This document shows positions 1-12,297 of a stretch of DNA of 64,000 nucleotides, one piece after another. The DNA comes from Trochalopteron elliotii (Eukaryota; Chordata; Aves; Passeriformes; Leiothrichidae). The position numbers and the translations under genes are program-made. The stretch is taken from the NCBI GenBank assembly GCA_024734555.1, contig JANPWX010000029.1:627072-691071 (forward strand), read 5' to 3'. The notes under the pieces are model-generated. The model made no database searches. It was not told the origin of the DNA and worked only from the letters and a program-made list of their open reading frames with translations. Each line of letters begins with the position of its first letter. Position 1 is the stretch's first letter.

Positions 1-2724
1 TCTCTGTAACCGTCTCATTTCACTCATCAATTGCACAAAGCAGCCTTATGTTAACAAAGAAAAGTGGCTTTGCCCATTTTTTCACCTGAATTAATTGCAA
101 AAGTTAGAAGACAATCTTCATTAATGTCAGCAAGTTCTGTTCCATTCTTTTTACTGTGGTGGAAGAAGAGTGTTAAGCCAAATGGAGGTAAGGTCTGGGG
201 GGTAAGGGGGAGCTTTGTGGAAATTTAAGTTGTGTAACCTATGAGCCTTGACAAGTCTCAACACTATCTGGAAATAGTTGAGCTTTGCAACATTTGTCTG
301 AATATTGGCCAATTCTATGTCCTTTAGCACATGGTTTTCCCCAGTTTACATCTATCACTATATTACAAGGACTAGCAATAAAAATTTAAGATATTTGATA
401 TAAGATATAGGAGATATTTTAGTAATTTAAGATATTCTTGAAGATATTTCTACCATGGCTCATGCTAGCCTTCAAATTCACTACATCCCAGGCCTCAAGG
501 ATAATAAAGCACACATTTTTCATTCTTGTGTAAATGCGTTTTCTGCTTCAAATGATTTGTCAGGGGTCTTTTTTAGAAAACAAGCTTTCTCCTTGGCAAA
601 ATGACTGCTTCATGCCTCACAGCTATTCTTTGGTATCAGGAAAGAATCTAGCTAGAATTAATCTGATTGACATCTTGCTGACAGACACATCAAAAGGGCT
701 GGAAAAGATGTCATAATCTTTGGTTATGTAAATATCTGAATCAAGATTGCTCTGAGGCAAACTGCAGAGCAGGATAATATAGCCTTTCTATACTACATCA
801 ACAATCATTTTGACAGATGAATTTGAATGCTAATATTTCATGAAAAACATTTGGGGAAGGAGAGTAGAAGATGTTGTCTGCAGCATGGAAACTTATCACC
901 AAAATACATCTTCATATTGGTAAACTGTGAGCATTTTTCAGTTCTCTTTGACAATTTGTTATGGAAAAACCAATCTTTTCTGTCATTGCTTCTTTTGTTC
1001 ATAGGCACTTTTCTAGTCCTTCCCTGTTCAGAAATGGAACAAAAAGCAGAGAGGAGAGGAGCCTGAATTTGGAGTGTGACTTACCAGTGTGGAGGCACTG
1101 CTGATGGCTGGATGATGCTTCTCTGAAATTTTTACTGCTCTGCTGCTGGTTGGAGCATTGTTGTGAGGGCAACATTCATCTGCTGAAGGAAGTCTTGTGT
1201 TACTTCACATCAAGTCCTCAACACCACCAGCCCTTCTCTTCATTGCAATTTTGTGAAGGTAAAAAGTCACTGATGGCCTGTCACACTGTAATAATCTGAG
1301 AAATGAACCCTTGAGGGGTCCTCAGAAGGGATTAGCTTTATTTTACTGGAAATAGGACAAGAAGCCACTAGTGATCTTGCATGGTGGCCATGGAGATGAA
1401 GCTTGGCCAAGATGAGGAAACCTTCTTGTGATGTTGGCTGTGTTTCACAGTGGAGAAACATCTGTTTGTGGGCCCATTCTTGCTCCTGTAAGTTTCAGTG
1501 GCACTCAGCAGGGAGTATCCTTTTTGCCTGGTGTAGCTGCCAAGCATTTTCTCTTGGTTATGTCTCTGTGGGTTTTCCTGTGTCCACTGGACAGAATTCT
1601 GCTAGTGTATTTCTGTGGAAATCCTTAAATAGGAGGAGAAATCAAACCTGTTTCTTTTCTCATTTCTCCCAGACATGCAACCTGCATTCAAAATCAAGTA
1701 TAAATGGCTTTGCTAGAGAGGCTTGAAATAATTGAATGGTATGTAAATCCCACTGCATCAAGTTAAAACAAAACCTCTAAGAATTGTACAAATGGGAGTA
1801 GCAATTTAAAGTTGTTTGTAATTGCAGCCAAAGGAATTATTTTCACTTGCAAAATTGAGCTAATTAGTCACAACCCTTCCTCCTCCTTGCTTTCCTTGAT
1901 TCTCTTTCAAGACTTTACAGAAGAACAACCTTATGGGAGGTAATGTTTGTCCTGCGTTGTCAGGACTGAAGGCATGACAACAGAAAAAACAAGCTTTGTA
2001 GTCTCATCACTGGTTTAATCCACAGATATAAGAAAAGTGATATTTTGCTCTACCATTCAATAGCCCTGTTTGCCAAAAATGTAGTTATTCATCAGCTTTA
2101 AAGATTACAGCTTTTGTGAGGTACTGAATATCTGAGAAATCTCATTTGAGAAGATGTAAAGGCTGCTGGTCTAGAAATACCCTCCAAAACCCAAAATACA
2201 GACCAGGGACCTAAGCTGGAACAGGGTTTCGTCCAAGATGAGGAAGAGGAGGAATGCTGTGTCTGTATCAGAAGGATTGCTGAGTTGTGTGAGAAATGAT
2301 GCTGCAGTTTAGTAGCACAATATGGGATCCTCCAGTGCTCTGGAAATAAATGTATTAGCCACAGTATGCTAACAGGAGCAGATCTGCAGAGCAGGAAGAA
2401 CCTGGCAGGAGTGGGGAGGAGCTTGCTTTAAACTACTCTTCCTCTGGTTGTAGACACTAAATGCCACCCAGTAGCCAAGTGTACTTGGCCTGGTGTCAGG
2501 GAGCAGCTTCTCCTCAGCATCCTCTGAAAAGGCCTCCCATGACAATGCTGCAGGATCAGGAGTCACAGCAGTGGGACAGATGAGGGGTTTGCATCCCAAG
2601 GGCCCTGCTGATCCAAACTGCAGTGCTAGTGTGGACACGTCCTGCTTTTAAAGGTCAAACCATTCTGGAGTCCTTCCTGAGGAGCTGTACAGCAGACTGG
2701 GACATGTTTGCCAGGGAGGTCTGG
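1..2724. other. unique AT-rich DNA, no gene seen
   Basis: No exon, RNA gene or recognisable transposon was found. The longest open frames (up to 107 codons near 1403-1726) resemble no protein I know and overlap open frames in other phases. Composition is that of avian intronic or intergenic DNA. A G-rich stretch near 196-211 has only two long G runs, too few for a quadruplex. Confidence 0.6.
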
Positions 2725-2800
2725 TTTTGTGGGTTTTTTGTTTGCGTGTGGGTTTTGGTTTTTTGTTTTTTTTTTTGTTTTGTTTTGTTTTTTTTTGTGG
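2725..2800. repeat. T/G low-complexity tract, (TTTTG)n-like
   Basis: The plus strand is almost only T and G, with TTTTG and TTTTTG units interrupted by single G runs. This is simple-sequence DNA. It creates artificial open frames on both strands (Phe/Val/Leu-rich on plus, Lys-rich on minus) that should not be read as proteins. Confidence 0.85.
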
Positions 2801-3619
2801 TAGTTGAGACATGACTTCACTTTGTGTCGCCTCTAACGCTGATTGTGAACCACTTTCTAAGAACAGCGTGGAAGGTCTTCCAGCTTCTCTGATTCTGCCA
2901 TTGGGACTTAATGAATGATAAAGCATTTTAATAAGCAACTTGCAGCTGTGCATCTCCACTTAAGCTGTTAATGCTCATTCTTGATACCCAGGCTACTTAC
3001 AAAACTTGTTTTCAGCCAGATGTTCTAGTGGGGTAAGTTCTTTTTATACTAGAATCTCAGCAGGAAAGAAAGGACATTAGGATTCCCCTGTGCTGTATTC
3101 AGAATCTACTGGAATGCATAATTTTTATCAAGAGTACCATTACTTTTTATTTCCACAGATTTCTTTATGTAGCACTTCAGGTCTCAGGTATGCTGTGGGG
3201 CGAAAGAAGTAAAACTTTGCTTTTGCATTTTATTTTTGTCATCCTTTTCTTTCTGTCGTTGATGCAGGTGACACCACTGGGACCCACTGAACAGGCCAGG
3301 ATAAATGATGGCTATTTACAAATAAGTGAAAGTGAGCACTTACCTGTTCAGGAGATAAGTCACCTTGGATGCCATCTGTTGTTCTCAAAGGGATGTCTGC
3401 TATTTATTCCTATAGCAACTGCATTTTGTGCCTCTGAGAGCTCTTTAAAATCATATCAATAAAGCTGCTTTGTTTTGAATCTATAAAGCATCAGAGAGGT
3501 CATAGCCCTGATACTACTTTCTGCCTTTTAATGCTCATCCAGCCATCCTTTGAAAAAACAAATGAGGTTGGATTACCTTGCAGGGAATATTTTGAGATAG
3601 GATTGGCATTTCTCCTCCT
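2801..3619. other. unique DNA, no gene seen
   Basis: Nothing beyond ordinary unique sequence was recognised. An open frame at 3190-3462 (90 codons) starts with a hydrophobic stretch but has no recognisable family. Confidence 0.55.
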
Positions 3620-3645
3620 CCCCCCACCCCCCTACCCTGCCCCCC
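3620..3645 (-). other. G-quadruplex motif (C-runs on plus strand)
   Basis: The plus strand has four C runs of 6, 6, 3 and 6 separated by A, TA and TG. The minus strand therefore fits the G3+N1-7 quadruplex pattern, with loops of two, two and one bases. Short loops generally favour a stable fold. The rest of the neighbourhood is AT-rich, so the block stands out. No promoter or gene is visible beside it, so a role is unknown. Confidence 0.75.
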
Positions 3646-5143
3646 AACTTTTAAATAAAAATTTTCCTTGATATATCAAAATAGGTCATGAGAAATTTGT
3701 TAAAAATACAACTTTTCCCCTCAGTGCACTTTTTTGTTACTGCCTTTCTACATACGTGTGTGTTTTGCTTGCAGGTCCAATGTTCATGCCCTCCAGCAGC
3801 AGGGGCATGCAGAGAGAATGTCAAATCTCTTGCTGCCAAATGATAATGGAGATTTTCTTTAGCTCAGGAGAGAGGTCTTTGAGGATCTGAATGTTTTCTC
3901 TTGAAGTCAAAGCAGGGGCAGATTTCAGAAAGAGGGGCTGCATCTGACACCAAAGCTGTGTTATTTTTAGATGTCAGTGTACATCCCACCTCTGTAATGA
4001 CGATTTCCCTGAGGGGCTCTGAATCCATGCATCACTCCACTTTTGAACAAGTGTAGTTTTACACAAGCCCAAGTTTTACGAAAACCTGCCTCTTTCTGCC
4101 ACTTCCTTCCTGGGAGGAAAAGACAAGACCTCCTGCAAGCCCCCCGCCCTCCCTATCTTCTGCTTAGTAGGCCATGACAGTGTGTCAGTGGTGTGTCACA
4201 TCACTGACTGAGAAATGAGCATCTGAAAAACTTTTAAAATGTTCTGACTGTCAGATTTTGTGCTCAGATTTATTCTGCTGGCATCTAATATGAAATCAGA
4301 ACACTGTATTCCAACAATGCTGCTTTAGTTTTACTGTAAGTTAATCAGAAGTTTCAGATACACATTGAATTGGTGTTTTTACAAGACTTAGTCTATTGCT
4401 TGTGTGGGGGCTTATTTTGTTTTATTGGTTTACTTTATGTGATTTTCTTGTTTTGATAGAAGTATGTATGGGCTGAACTGTTTCTTTTGCTACAAAAAAA
4501 CAAATTCCTCCTTGAATTGTTTATGTCTGTGCCTATGAATCAAGCCAATTGACAACTTGTGGATATTTTGCAGGGGGGAAAAAAGAACCAAATTTTTATA
4601 TTTAGAAAAGTAAGGTGATGTGCAAGGAAGTATTTCCAACAGTGAAGTACTGGTCTCTGTGTTGTGTACAGAAACCAAAGCCACAGTGCTAAATGCAGAG
4701 GGCAGAAAGGGGTTCTGCCTTCTTCACCAGTGCCTGGATCTTCAGGAATCTTCTTCCCACTGCCAGAACTCTTAACCTGAGGCATTTCTTTGAGGTACTG
4801 AAGTAACACCATTGGCTTTCTATCAGCTTCTTACGTGTCATCTTTCTCTGGGGCTCCGTGCAGGGATCTGAGGGGAAGGAGCAGCTTTGGGTGTGGGATT
4901 GTGACATGGAGCCATCCATTTCCCTGAGAAAGGTGAAGCTTCTAGCTAAAGAGAAAGGGTTTCAAGTACTGGAGGTGGGACAGGAAAGAAGAAAAGAATT
5001 CAGCTGTCATACAGAGAACTAAAACTTTCAGTTTCAAGTTGCAGACATTTAAATATAATGTGGCCACACTGATATTGGTAATGCTGTCACTTCCACCTAT
5101 TTAACCAAATTGGTGTTTTATGTTTGCAATTGAAATGCTTAAT
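3646..5143. other. unique AT-rich DNA, no gene seen
   Basis: No recognisable exon, RNA or repeat. Open frames on the minus strand at 4490-4919 overlap one another in different phases, as expected of chance frames. Confidence 0.55.
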
Positions 5144-5177
5144 GGTTTGGTTTTTTTGGTTTGGTTTGGGTTTTTTT
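5144..5177. repeat. (GGTTT)n-like low-complexity tract
   Basis: Irregular GGTTT/GGTTTGGTTT units run into a T tract and a short C run. This is simple sequence without visible function. Confidence 0.75.
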
Positions 5178-5354
5178 CCCCACTATTTGCTGAAAGATGT
5201 CTTTTGTTGAACCAATTGAAAAGAATTTACTGGACCCACTGATTGTACAAGACTGTGTTATATTCCTGATTTCTGCAGCAGCTCACTCCCTAAGTGTCTG
5301 AAAATACTTCTTGGGTTATTTTTACGTATCTAAGCAATGCTTGAAGCTATAATG

Positions 5355-5406
5355 CTTATATTTGTAGCATATTTACCTTTCTTATATTTGTAGCATATTT
5401 ACCCTT
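5355..5406. repeat. 26-bp tandem duplication
   Basis: Two head-to-tail copies of a 26-base AT-rich unit beginning CTTATATTTGTAGC occupy 5355-5380 and 5381-5406. They differ at one base near their ends. The near-identity points to a recent local duplication, for example by replication slippage. Confidence 0.9.
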
Positions 5407-8400
5407 AGTTACCACTGTCAAAATTAAATGAAGAAGCTAAAATTCCAATAGGCTTTAGAATATATCCTCAGTCAGTGTTTGTCAACTAAATTCATCAACA
5501 TATACATGTGCTATAAAATCACTGTTAAGTACTGGATATCCAGCTGAGAATGGGTTTTATTTTAACAAACTATAGTGCATGTAAAATGAACAAGCAATTA
5601 TTGTATATTCTTCTATTTCCTACTTAAATGGAAGTTGTTAAGCCTCTGGGAATAAAACCTGAATATTTACATAGGCAATTATAAGATTGACAAGGTTTTG
5701 ACATTTCCAGAGACTTTATGGAATTTGTTATGGTTTGTTTCTTTAATCTGCTTTCTATATCTTTTTCCTTCTCCCTTCCTCATAGCAATTCTGACTAATT
5801 ACTTGTGCAAAATGATCAGTGAGTGAATTAATCTTCTCCAGACAGGCTCAAAAGTATTTTTTTTTTTACTTTTTTAAGCTTGTTGAAGCTGTTATAGCAA
5901 AAGCTTGTGGAGAAAAAATGGGACCAAAAAAAGTATCTGTCCTTTGCCTTTCCTTTGGGCCATTTAATCATTAAAAGGGACAGTGAGATCCTTGCCATTC
6001 CAGGGACAGTGGCTATCCCTTTGCAGGGATGGGAGCTGCAGCAGGGAGGGCTGGAAGCTGGTTCCTGGTGTTTTTTAGGTGTTCATTCTCTGACAGATTT
6101 CCTCCCAGAAAAAACACTAACATTTGAGAGCAAGAGAACCCTGTTTTCATGCTGCTGTGTCTGACACTGAGCAGTTGTGGGGTGCTTTAGAACCTTCTCT
6201 CTCTGTCTTCTTTACTCGTGTTCAAGTGTTACAAGATGAAACATCTGCCTTTTACCCATTTCCATTTCCAGTCTAAAATTAGTCACTGCTGTCTTGCATT
6301 ACACCAGTCAGCAACTAAAGAGCTGGTGTTTTCAACTGTTGAACATTCTTTGAAAATTATTTCAATAAATTGTTGAAATATTGTGGGAAAACTATCCCAA
6401 GCTTTATCTCTGCTGAAGATCTCAATGCAGCCCATATGATGTGATGCTGCATTCCACCAGTTTGGTTTTAAATTCCTTTATTTTGCCCTCAATTCTTTAA
6501 ATATATTGACTCCACAGAGGAGTGTGGCAAAATATGTTTTGCACTCATGAGCACTTTGGAAGCATTTATTCCTTTCCATCATATACATTTATGTGTTGAT
6601 AAGCATTTAGTGGAGTCAATAGGTATAAAAAAAACAATAGTAAGTTCTTTGTTTCTTGTGCTTTGAAGTGTACATGGATATTTCAGAAAGGAATGGCCAC
6701 AACTGCAGCTTACTGCTTATTTTTGGGAAGGAGTTGTATAAAAAGAAGAGAATTGGTCCTGTAAAGGAATGCCAGAAATCTTGACACCCATGTTGCACCC
6801 AGGATGTGCTGAAGTCTACTGTTACAAAAAATGTAGTAGATACTTCTATGATCTTCTTTTTGTTCTAACTTTATAAAAAAGAATCACCGAACAAAAATCT
6901 ATTAGTGTTGAAAACAAAAAGATAAGATTGACCCAAGTCAGATTTTTAGCAAAGCAGAAAAGATGGCATTGCCTCACATTTATTTCCAGCCAGTATTGAT
7001 GTGATCTCTCGCTAAATAAGTCATACATCTCATGATCTTACCTTCATTAACTGGGAAGAAATCTCATTTTGAGTAACACATCCTAGTACATAAGATGGAG
7101 GAAGAAAGAAGCTTTCAGTCTGTTCTAGAACAGACTCTTGGACCTGCATTGCTGTAGAGGCCTTTTTTTCACATGCAGAAAGCCTTTAACCTGTTATTTC
7201 CCTTATTCGTGCTTTTGTTTTTTAAGATGGGGTAATCTCAAGATTAGTTTTAAGTAGTTTATTTGTAGTACATCTCCTATGCTGAAATGTTGATCTGAGT
7301 TGTGTCCCTAAATGGAAGGTGTGACACTGGAGATCTAAGTCATTGATTTTTTTATTAGCTTATTCAGCTTAGTATATTATTTCTAGTTCTTTTGTAAAAC
7401 GTCAAGTCAGTTAATAAGCACAGGTTTCAGGATGCAGGTAATCAGTAGCTGCTGTATCTAACATTCCTTTACAGGTAACTTATTCTGTATTGCAACATGG
7501 ATTGTTTAATCTTTAAATAACCACCCTGAACAGCTGGTGTGAATTTTGGGAAAGATTCAAGGGAGGCTTTGTTACCTGCTGTTTAAATAAATATTGAAGA
7601 CTCTTCTTAGTAGTGCTGCTGCTTTTCTACAGGTGTAAATGCCCTTTCAAGGAATAGAGAACAATGCCTGAGGATATTTATACTAAAACAAATATACTTC
7701 TTTTACTGTTCTAGTTCATGTAAGAAACTGTCTTGTAAGTTAAAACCCTAAGGAGAGAGGAATCTCAACTTCACTATCAGTGATCTGTTCTCAACCCCTA
7801 TTTTCATGGGCTGTTCCTAGGTCCAGTCGTTTTACATTTGAGGGAGAAGGGCTCTGCAGTCAGGAATTTTGTTAACTGTGATTTTCTGCAGAGAAGACTT
7901 TCCTGTTTCCACATCCCAGCATTTTCAGTTCGTCCTGGCAGATGTTCTGTTTCCTTGATAACTTGGAAGTGCTAAGTCATAAGCTCATTCTTGGGTATTT
8001 AAACAAAAAACTTGTATTTGTCTTCTGATTGGTGCAGTCCACTATGTTTTGAATAATTTATTTCATTGTTGTGCTTGCCTTGTTTTAGGTTAAATGTCTT
8101 GTTTGTCTGTTTAAATATTTGGGTTATGAGGGCCTTTTCTTGTGGTAACAGTTCCACTGGATTCAAATGTAGGGGCATTTACCTACACTTACTAGAGGAA
8201 GAAATTAAAAGTGTGACTTGATCAAAGTAAAGCTCTTCTGAAAAAAAAAAAATGAAATGAATTTACAAGTAGCATTTAGTGTGGCCAAGAGTAAATTGAT
8301 TTCCATGTTCAACTACCTAAATAGTAAATATAAAAATTATAAATCATGTAAATATATTGCCTGGGAAAATTGTGCATTCACTGGAGGTTTCCACAAACCA

Positions 8401-10442
8401 GATTGGCATTTTTCTTGCTGCCTTATATTTGGATGTAAGTTCTCTGTCGTATCTGTCACATACACAACCATTTAGGTACTTTGCTGGCTGGCATATTGTG
8501 TAAATTATTCTAAACTTGTCAAACATCACTATTATTTAGATAAACCTAATATTTATCTTGCACAGAATTCTGTGTTCCTAGGTGTGATTTTATGGGACCA
8601 TTTCATGTATTTCTGGCATTTTAAAGAGATCATAAAATAGGTAGAAATTATATGCTAGCTTTAAGTTTTTCAGAGTGACTGATGTTTAAAAAAAAAACAC
8701 CTTTCAGCACAAATTAGCATAAGCATGGGTATCAGAGGGGATACTTTTGGAATACAATGTTTTTAGAAACACTTTTGTGTTTGCACAACCAAGATGTAGC
8801 TCCTTAGTCATGTAGATGCTTGTATCAATCTTGCTCCTATAGGTTTTTCTAGGTTTATATTAAATATTAATAGCAATATTAACAGTCATTTTAAAAGAAA
8901 GTTGAGTGTGACTGCTTGTAAAAAAGCTTCACTGAGGAGCAGTAATTTTGAACCAGTTTAAAATTCAAGCCTTGTTTCAGAGAAAAGCGCTTCAGAAACA
9001 TTCAGAAACATCTCCTTGTATTGTTGTTTTTTTTCACATGAATATTGGATAACTGTCGTTGATTTGATGATAAATACTAATATTGATGTGAGAAACCACC
9101 CACAGTTCCCTCTTCTCTGTTCTTCTGTAGCAATTACTGAATTTGGAATTATGACAAGTTATCAAAAAAGCTCTTCTGTCTTGAGCAACTGCAGCAGGGT
9201 TGTATTTCAGAGACAAGAACATGAAAGGACATAGTCTGATTGGTTTTGCCCTTGGTTCATAGACCAATTCTCATGGGAGATTTTTCCTGTATAAATTTAT
9301 TTATTCTGACCATTCAAAATTCTTGATAGTCTTTTCCAATATCTAAGGAAAAAAGTTGCCTTCTCTTTTTTCATACATGGAGATCAACTTCAAAAATGCC
9401 TGAATAATCTGTTTTTATAACCTCAGATCTTACTGCCTGTAGGCAGGCAAAGGAATATTTCGGAGTCACATATTTTTGCTATCATTTATTGTCCCAGCAC
9501 TGGAGCAGTTTTGCTTTTATCTGAAAGATCTGATTTGATCTAATCTGTTCTGTCTTCTTCTATTGAGATTAACAAGCCACATACCTTCAGGCATAGGCCA
9601 GATCTACAGCAGCAGAGCCCAAATGAACTTGACCACAGGGTCAATCAACTGCACAAAATACATCACACAGTTATTCCAAGGCTCATGCTGTGTCTGTAAT
9701 TGCCCCTTGTTCTGTCATTAGAGCTCCCCTACAAGCCATTATTTTGAGTCAGCAGAGCTGCAGGGAACAGTCAGCCTGATGGTTAGTGTAGTGCTGAAGA
9801 GATAATATAAGTATCTCCCAAAACAGAAATACAAGGGGCAGGTATTCAGATTAAACCTTACAAAATGCAAGTTTGTTAGCCCCTTTTTGACTCTGAATCA
9901 AAACAGTCCCTAAATGTACCCACAAAGCTCCAGTAAGGCTGTGTATTCACTTGGCCCCTTGAAATGGTGATTTTCTTTCACTTAGTGTTTTCCAAAAAAT
10001 AGATAGAAACTGGGCAGCAACTGTGCCATGAGGTTATGAAAACCTTATTGAAAGAACACTTAAGCCATGGAATTACTGTTTTGGAAGTAGTGCCCTGTCT
10101 TTTTGCATAAATTGTAAAATAACTCCTGTTGGGTGTGTTTGCATAAGTGGTTTTCCTACTCAGCCTCTACAAGGGTCCTGTGAGCAGGTGCTAGACCTGT
10201 GACAGGTGACAGATCAGTGACATTCATTATACATGCAAAAATTTTGATTTTTAAATACAAATGCAAAGCAGTTATTGGTGAGTGAGGGAGAGGACACGTG
10301 AACCAAGTACTCCAAAGTATTTGTGTGATTGAAGAATTCAAGAGAATGATAGACAAGGTGTACATTTTCTTGGAGAGGCTAATTCCCTTGTGTTCTGGTC
10401 ACAGTCATCAGAAATCCTTTCATGGAGGTGTTCAGACAATGT
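5407..10442. other. unique AT-rich DNA, no gene seen
   Basis: About 5 kb without a recognisable gene or repeat. The longest open frames are about 85 codons and unlike known proteins. The run CCAGACAGGCTCAAAAGT at 5838-5855 recurs exactly at 32391-32408 and may be a remnant of an old dispersed repeat. Confidence 0.55.
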
Positions 10443-10715
10443 CAATCATACAATTACAGAATCTTTTAGCTTTGAAAAAAGCTTTGAGGCCACACAGTCC
10501 AATTGTTAACCCAGCACTGCTGAGCCCACCACTGAAGCTGTCCCCAAGTACCACATCTACACAACACCTCCAGGGAGCCCCCACCTCCCTGGGCAGCCTG
10601 TTCCAGTTCCTGACAACCCTTGCAGTGAAGAAGTTTTTCCTAACATCCGATCTAAGTCTCTCCTGGTGCAACTTGAGGCCCTTTCCTTATGATCTTCCTC
10701 TGTTGACTGTGGAAG
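10443..10715 (-). mobile_element. CR1 LINE, truncated 3' end
   Basis: This is the 3' part of a chicken-repeat-1 (CR1) non-LTR retrotransposon, inserted in reverse. Read on the minus strand, 10432-10671 still encodes a decayed C-terminus of the CR1 ORF2 protein (reverse transcriptase/endonuclease), including the residues [19 protein letters not shown]. The usual tail of that protein then degrades and is followed by the 3' UTR. The 3' end lies at the left, near 10443, where the typical ATTCTRTG-type CR1 tail is present in altered form. CR1 copies are usually 5'-truncated, as here. The right (5') limit is uncertain by tens of bases. The copy is dead: no start, no catalytic domains and only about 270 bases remain. 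Confidence 0.9.
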
Positions 10716-11418
10716 AGAATCAGGGAATATGAAATCCCCAAAGTTAAAGCTAGGCTGTGAAAGCCTCAGTTTCATTTTCAAAAAAAATGTGAAGAGACAA
10801 TGAATTTCAGGAATGATGGCACTGTAAAATTTAGAGAATTTGCAGATAAGAACTGAAGCTTTCTAGATAGGTGAAGGACAGAGACGTGATTAACAGGTCC
10901 ACACCTGTTTCTTAACATAGCAAATGGATTCACAAAGTCACAATAAACACAAATTATCCTTCAGAAGAATTTGGATAGAAGTTATAGACTTTTTGGCAAA
11001 TTAGTCCCCAGAATCCACACTTGGATAAAAATGTCAACCAGTGATTAGTTCTTACTGTTGTAACCATAAAAGTGGACATTATATGAATTATACTAAAGCT
11101 ACACACAAGTTTTCAGGCTGAAAATAATAACCTGGATTTGCTAGTGCTGCTGAACTTGATGGTCTCTTTGCAATCTTACTGATAACAAATGGGTACATAG
11201 TTGTGACAAAGCCAAGTTTATGAAGAAAAGCAATCTTACTTCTCCACATAATAAATACCATTTTTCACTGTTCTACAACAAATGATAAACCAACCAAATC
11301 CCAGCTGGAAAACTGAAATACAGAATAGCACTTAAGCCATTCTTTTTCTAGTGATTTCTTTGAGCACAGGGTTTTGTCCATAAGACTTCATTAGTCTTGT
11401 ATATTTGCAAGAAAAAAA
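10716..11418. other. unique DNA, no gene seen
   Basis: No supported gene. The stretch around 11130-11180 (GAACTTGATGGTCTCTTTGC) faintly recalls a CR1 3' end but is too short and diverged to call. Confidence 0.5.
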
Positions 11419-12297
11419 TGCACCTCGTGTTCAGCGGGTTAAGAGCAGGATTAGATTTATTGAGGTTATAATCCATAAAGAAGATGGTCTTTTCTACACA
11501 GATCCTACAGAGATTCCAAGAGGATCTACAGGAGGCATGGAGGAAAACCAGGAGGCATGAGAAAAAACACTCAGATTTTAAACAGAGCCCTAAAATGAAA
11601 TAAGACGTGATTTGAATGCAAATTCATGATTACTTTCTCAGGCTGATTTTTGGCTGTTTCTCTATGTGTCTTCACTCTGTCCTTTTCTCTCACTCGAGAC
11701 AGGATCGATGTTCTGCAGGTTTCATCTGTGCAATGTTATTATCTCACCCAGGCCTGCGGTGGTCACGATGGTTTGTGCCGGGCCATGGCTGAAGCAGTCA
11801 CGGTGATGGATTCAGGCCGTGCTGGGGCCGTGGCAGGATCGCAGGGGTCCGGGTAGAATGGCAGCAGCAGCTCTGGCTGCATGGCTGGTCTCAGGCCCGT
11901 GCTGCATTTAATTGCAGCTGCAGGCTGGCCTGACTGTGGTTCAGGCAGGGAACCAGGCAGGACAGGGCCCAGGGGCTCCCCAGGAAGGGGCTCAGCCCCT
12001 CGGCAGGGCCCGAACCGGCCCGGGCAGGCTGCACAGAGGGGACCGGGACGGCCTGTTACCTGCTCTGAGGCCAGAAGAAAAAGTGACTTTTTCTGGGCTT
12101 GTTAGTCCTAAAATGTGAATCTCACGGAGGCAAATCCAGCTCTTTAATTGGTTTAACAGGTCGTCAATATTCAATCTAGCCACTGATTGGTTTTGTCAGG
12201 CACAGAGGAAACTGCTAGCAGCTTCCCTCAGAAAAATCGTTTCTGTGGGTGGCTTCTTCCCTCCTCACCAAATGTCAATTGATGCAAAACCAGCACA
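11419..12297 (-). mobile_element. solo ERVL-type LTR, about 880 bp, reverse orientation
   Basis: On the minus strand the element begins TGTGCTGGTTTTGC, a start typical of avian ERVL-group LTRs, and ends in CA at 11419. CCAAT boxes (ATTGG on plus) lie near 12147 and 12186, as expected in U3. The only AATAAA-type signal (TTTATT on plus, 11456-11461) lies about 40 bases before the 3' end, as in the R-U5 part of an LTR. The middle (roughly 11750-12060) is GC-rich and holds several CpG sites, unlike the surroundings. No gag, pol or env sequence adjoins it, so it is a solo LTR left by LTR-LTR recombination. A clean target-site duplication is not seen. AATG occurs at both ends but overlaps the LTR terminus on the left, so the exact limits are uncertain by a few bases. 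Confidence 0.75.

Noticed and set aside
717..727. TCTTTGGTTAT, identical to the first 11 bases of miR-9
   Set aside because: The rest of the mature sequence does not match and no hairpin is formed. miR-9 is conserved exactly in vertebrates.
11130..11180. Possible CR1 3' end
   Set aside because: Only about 25 bases resemble CR1 and no further CR1 landmark is present.
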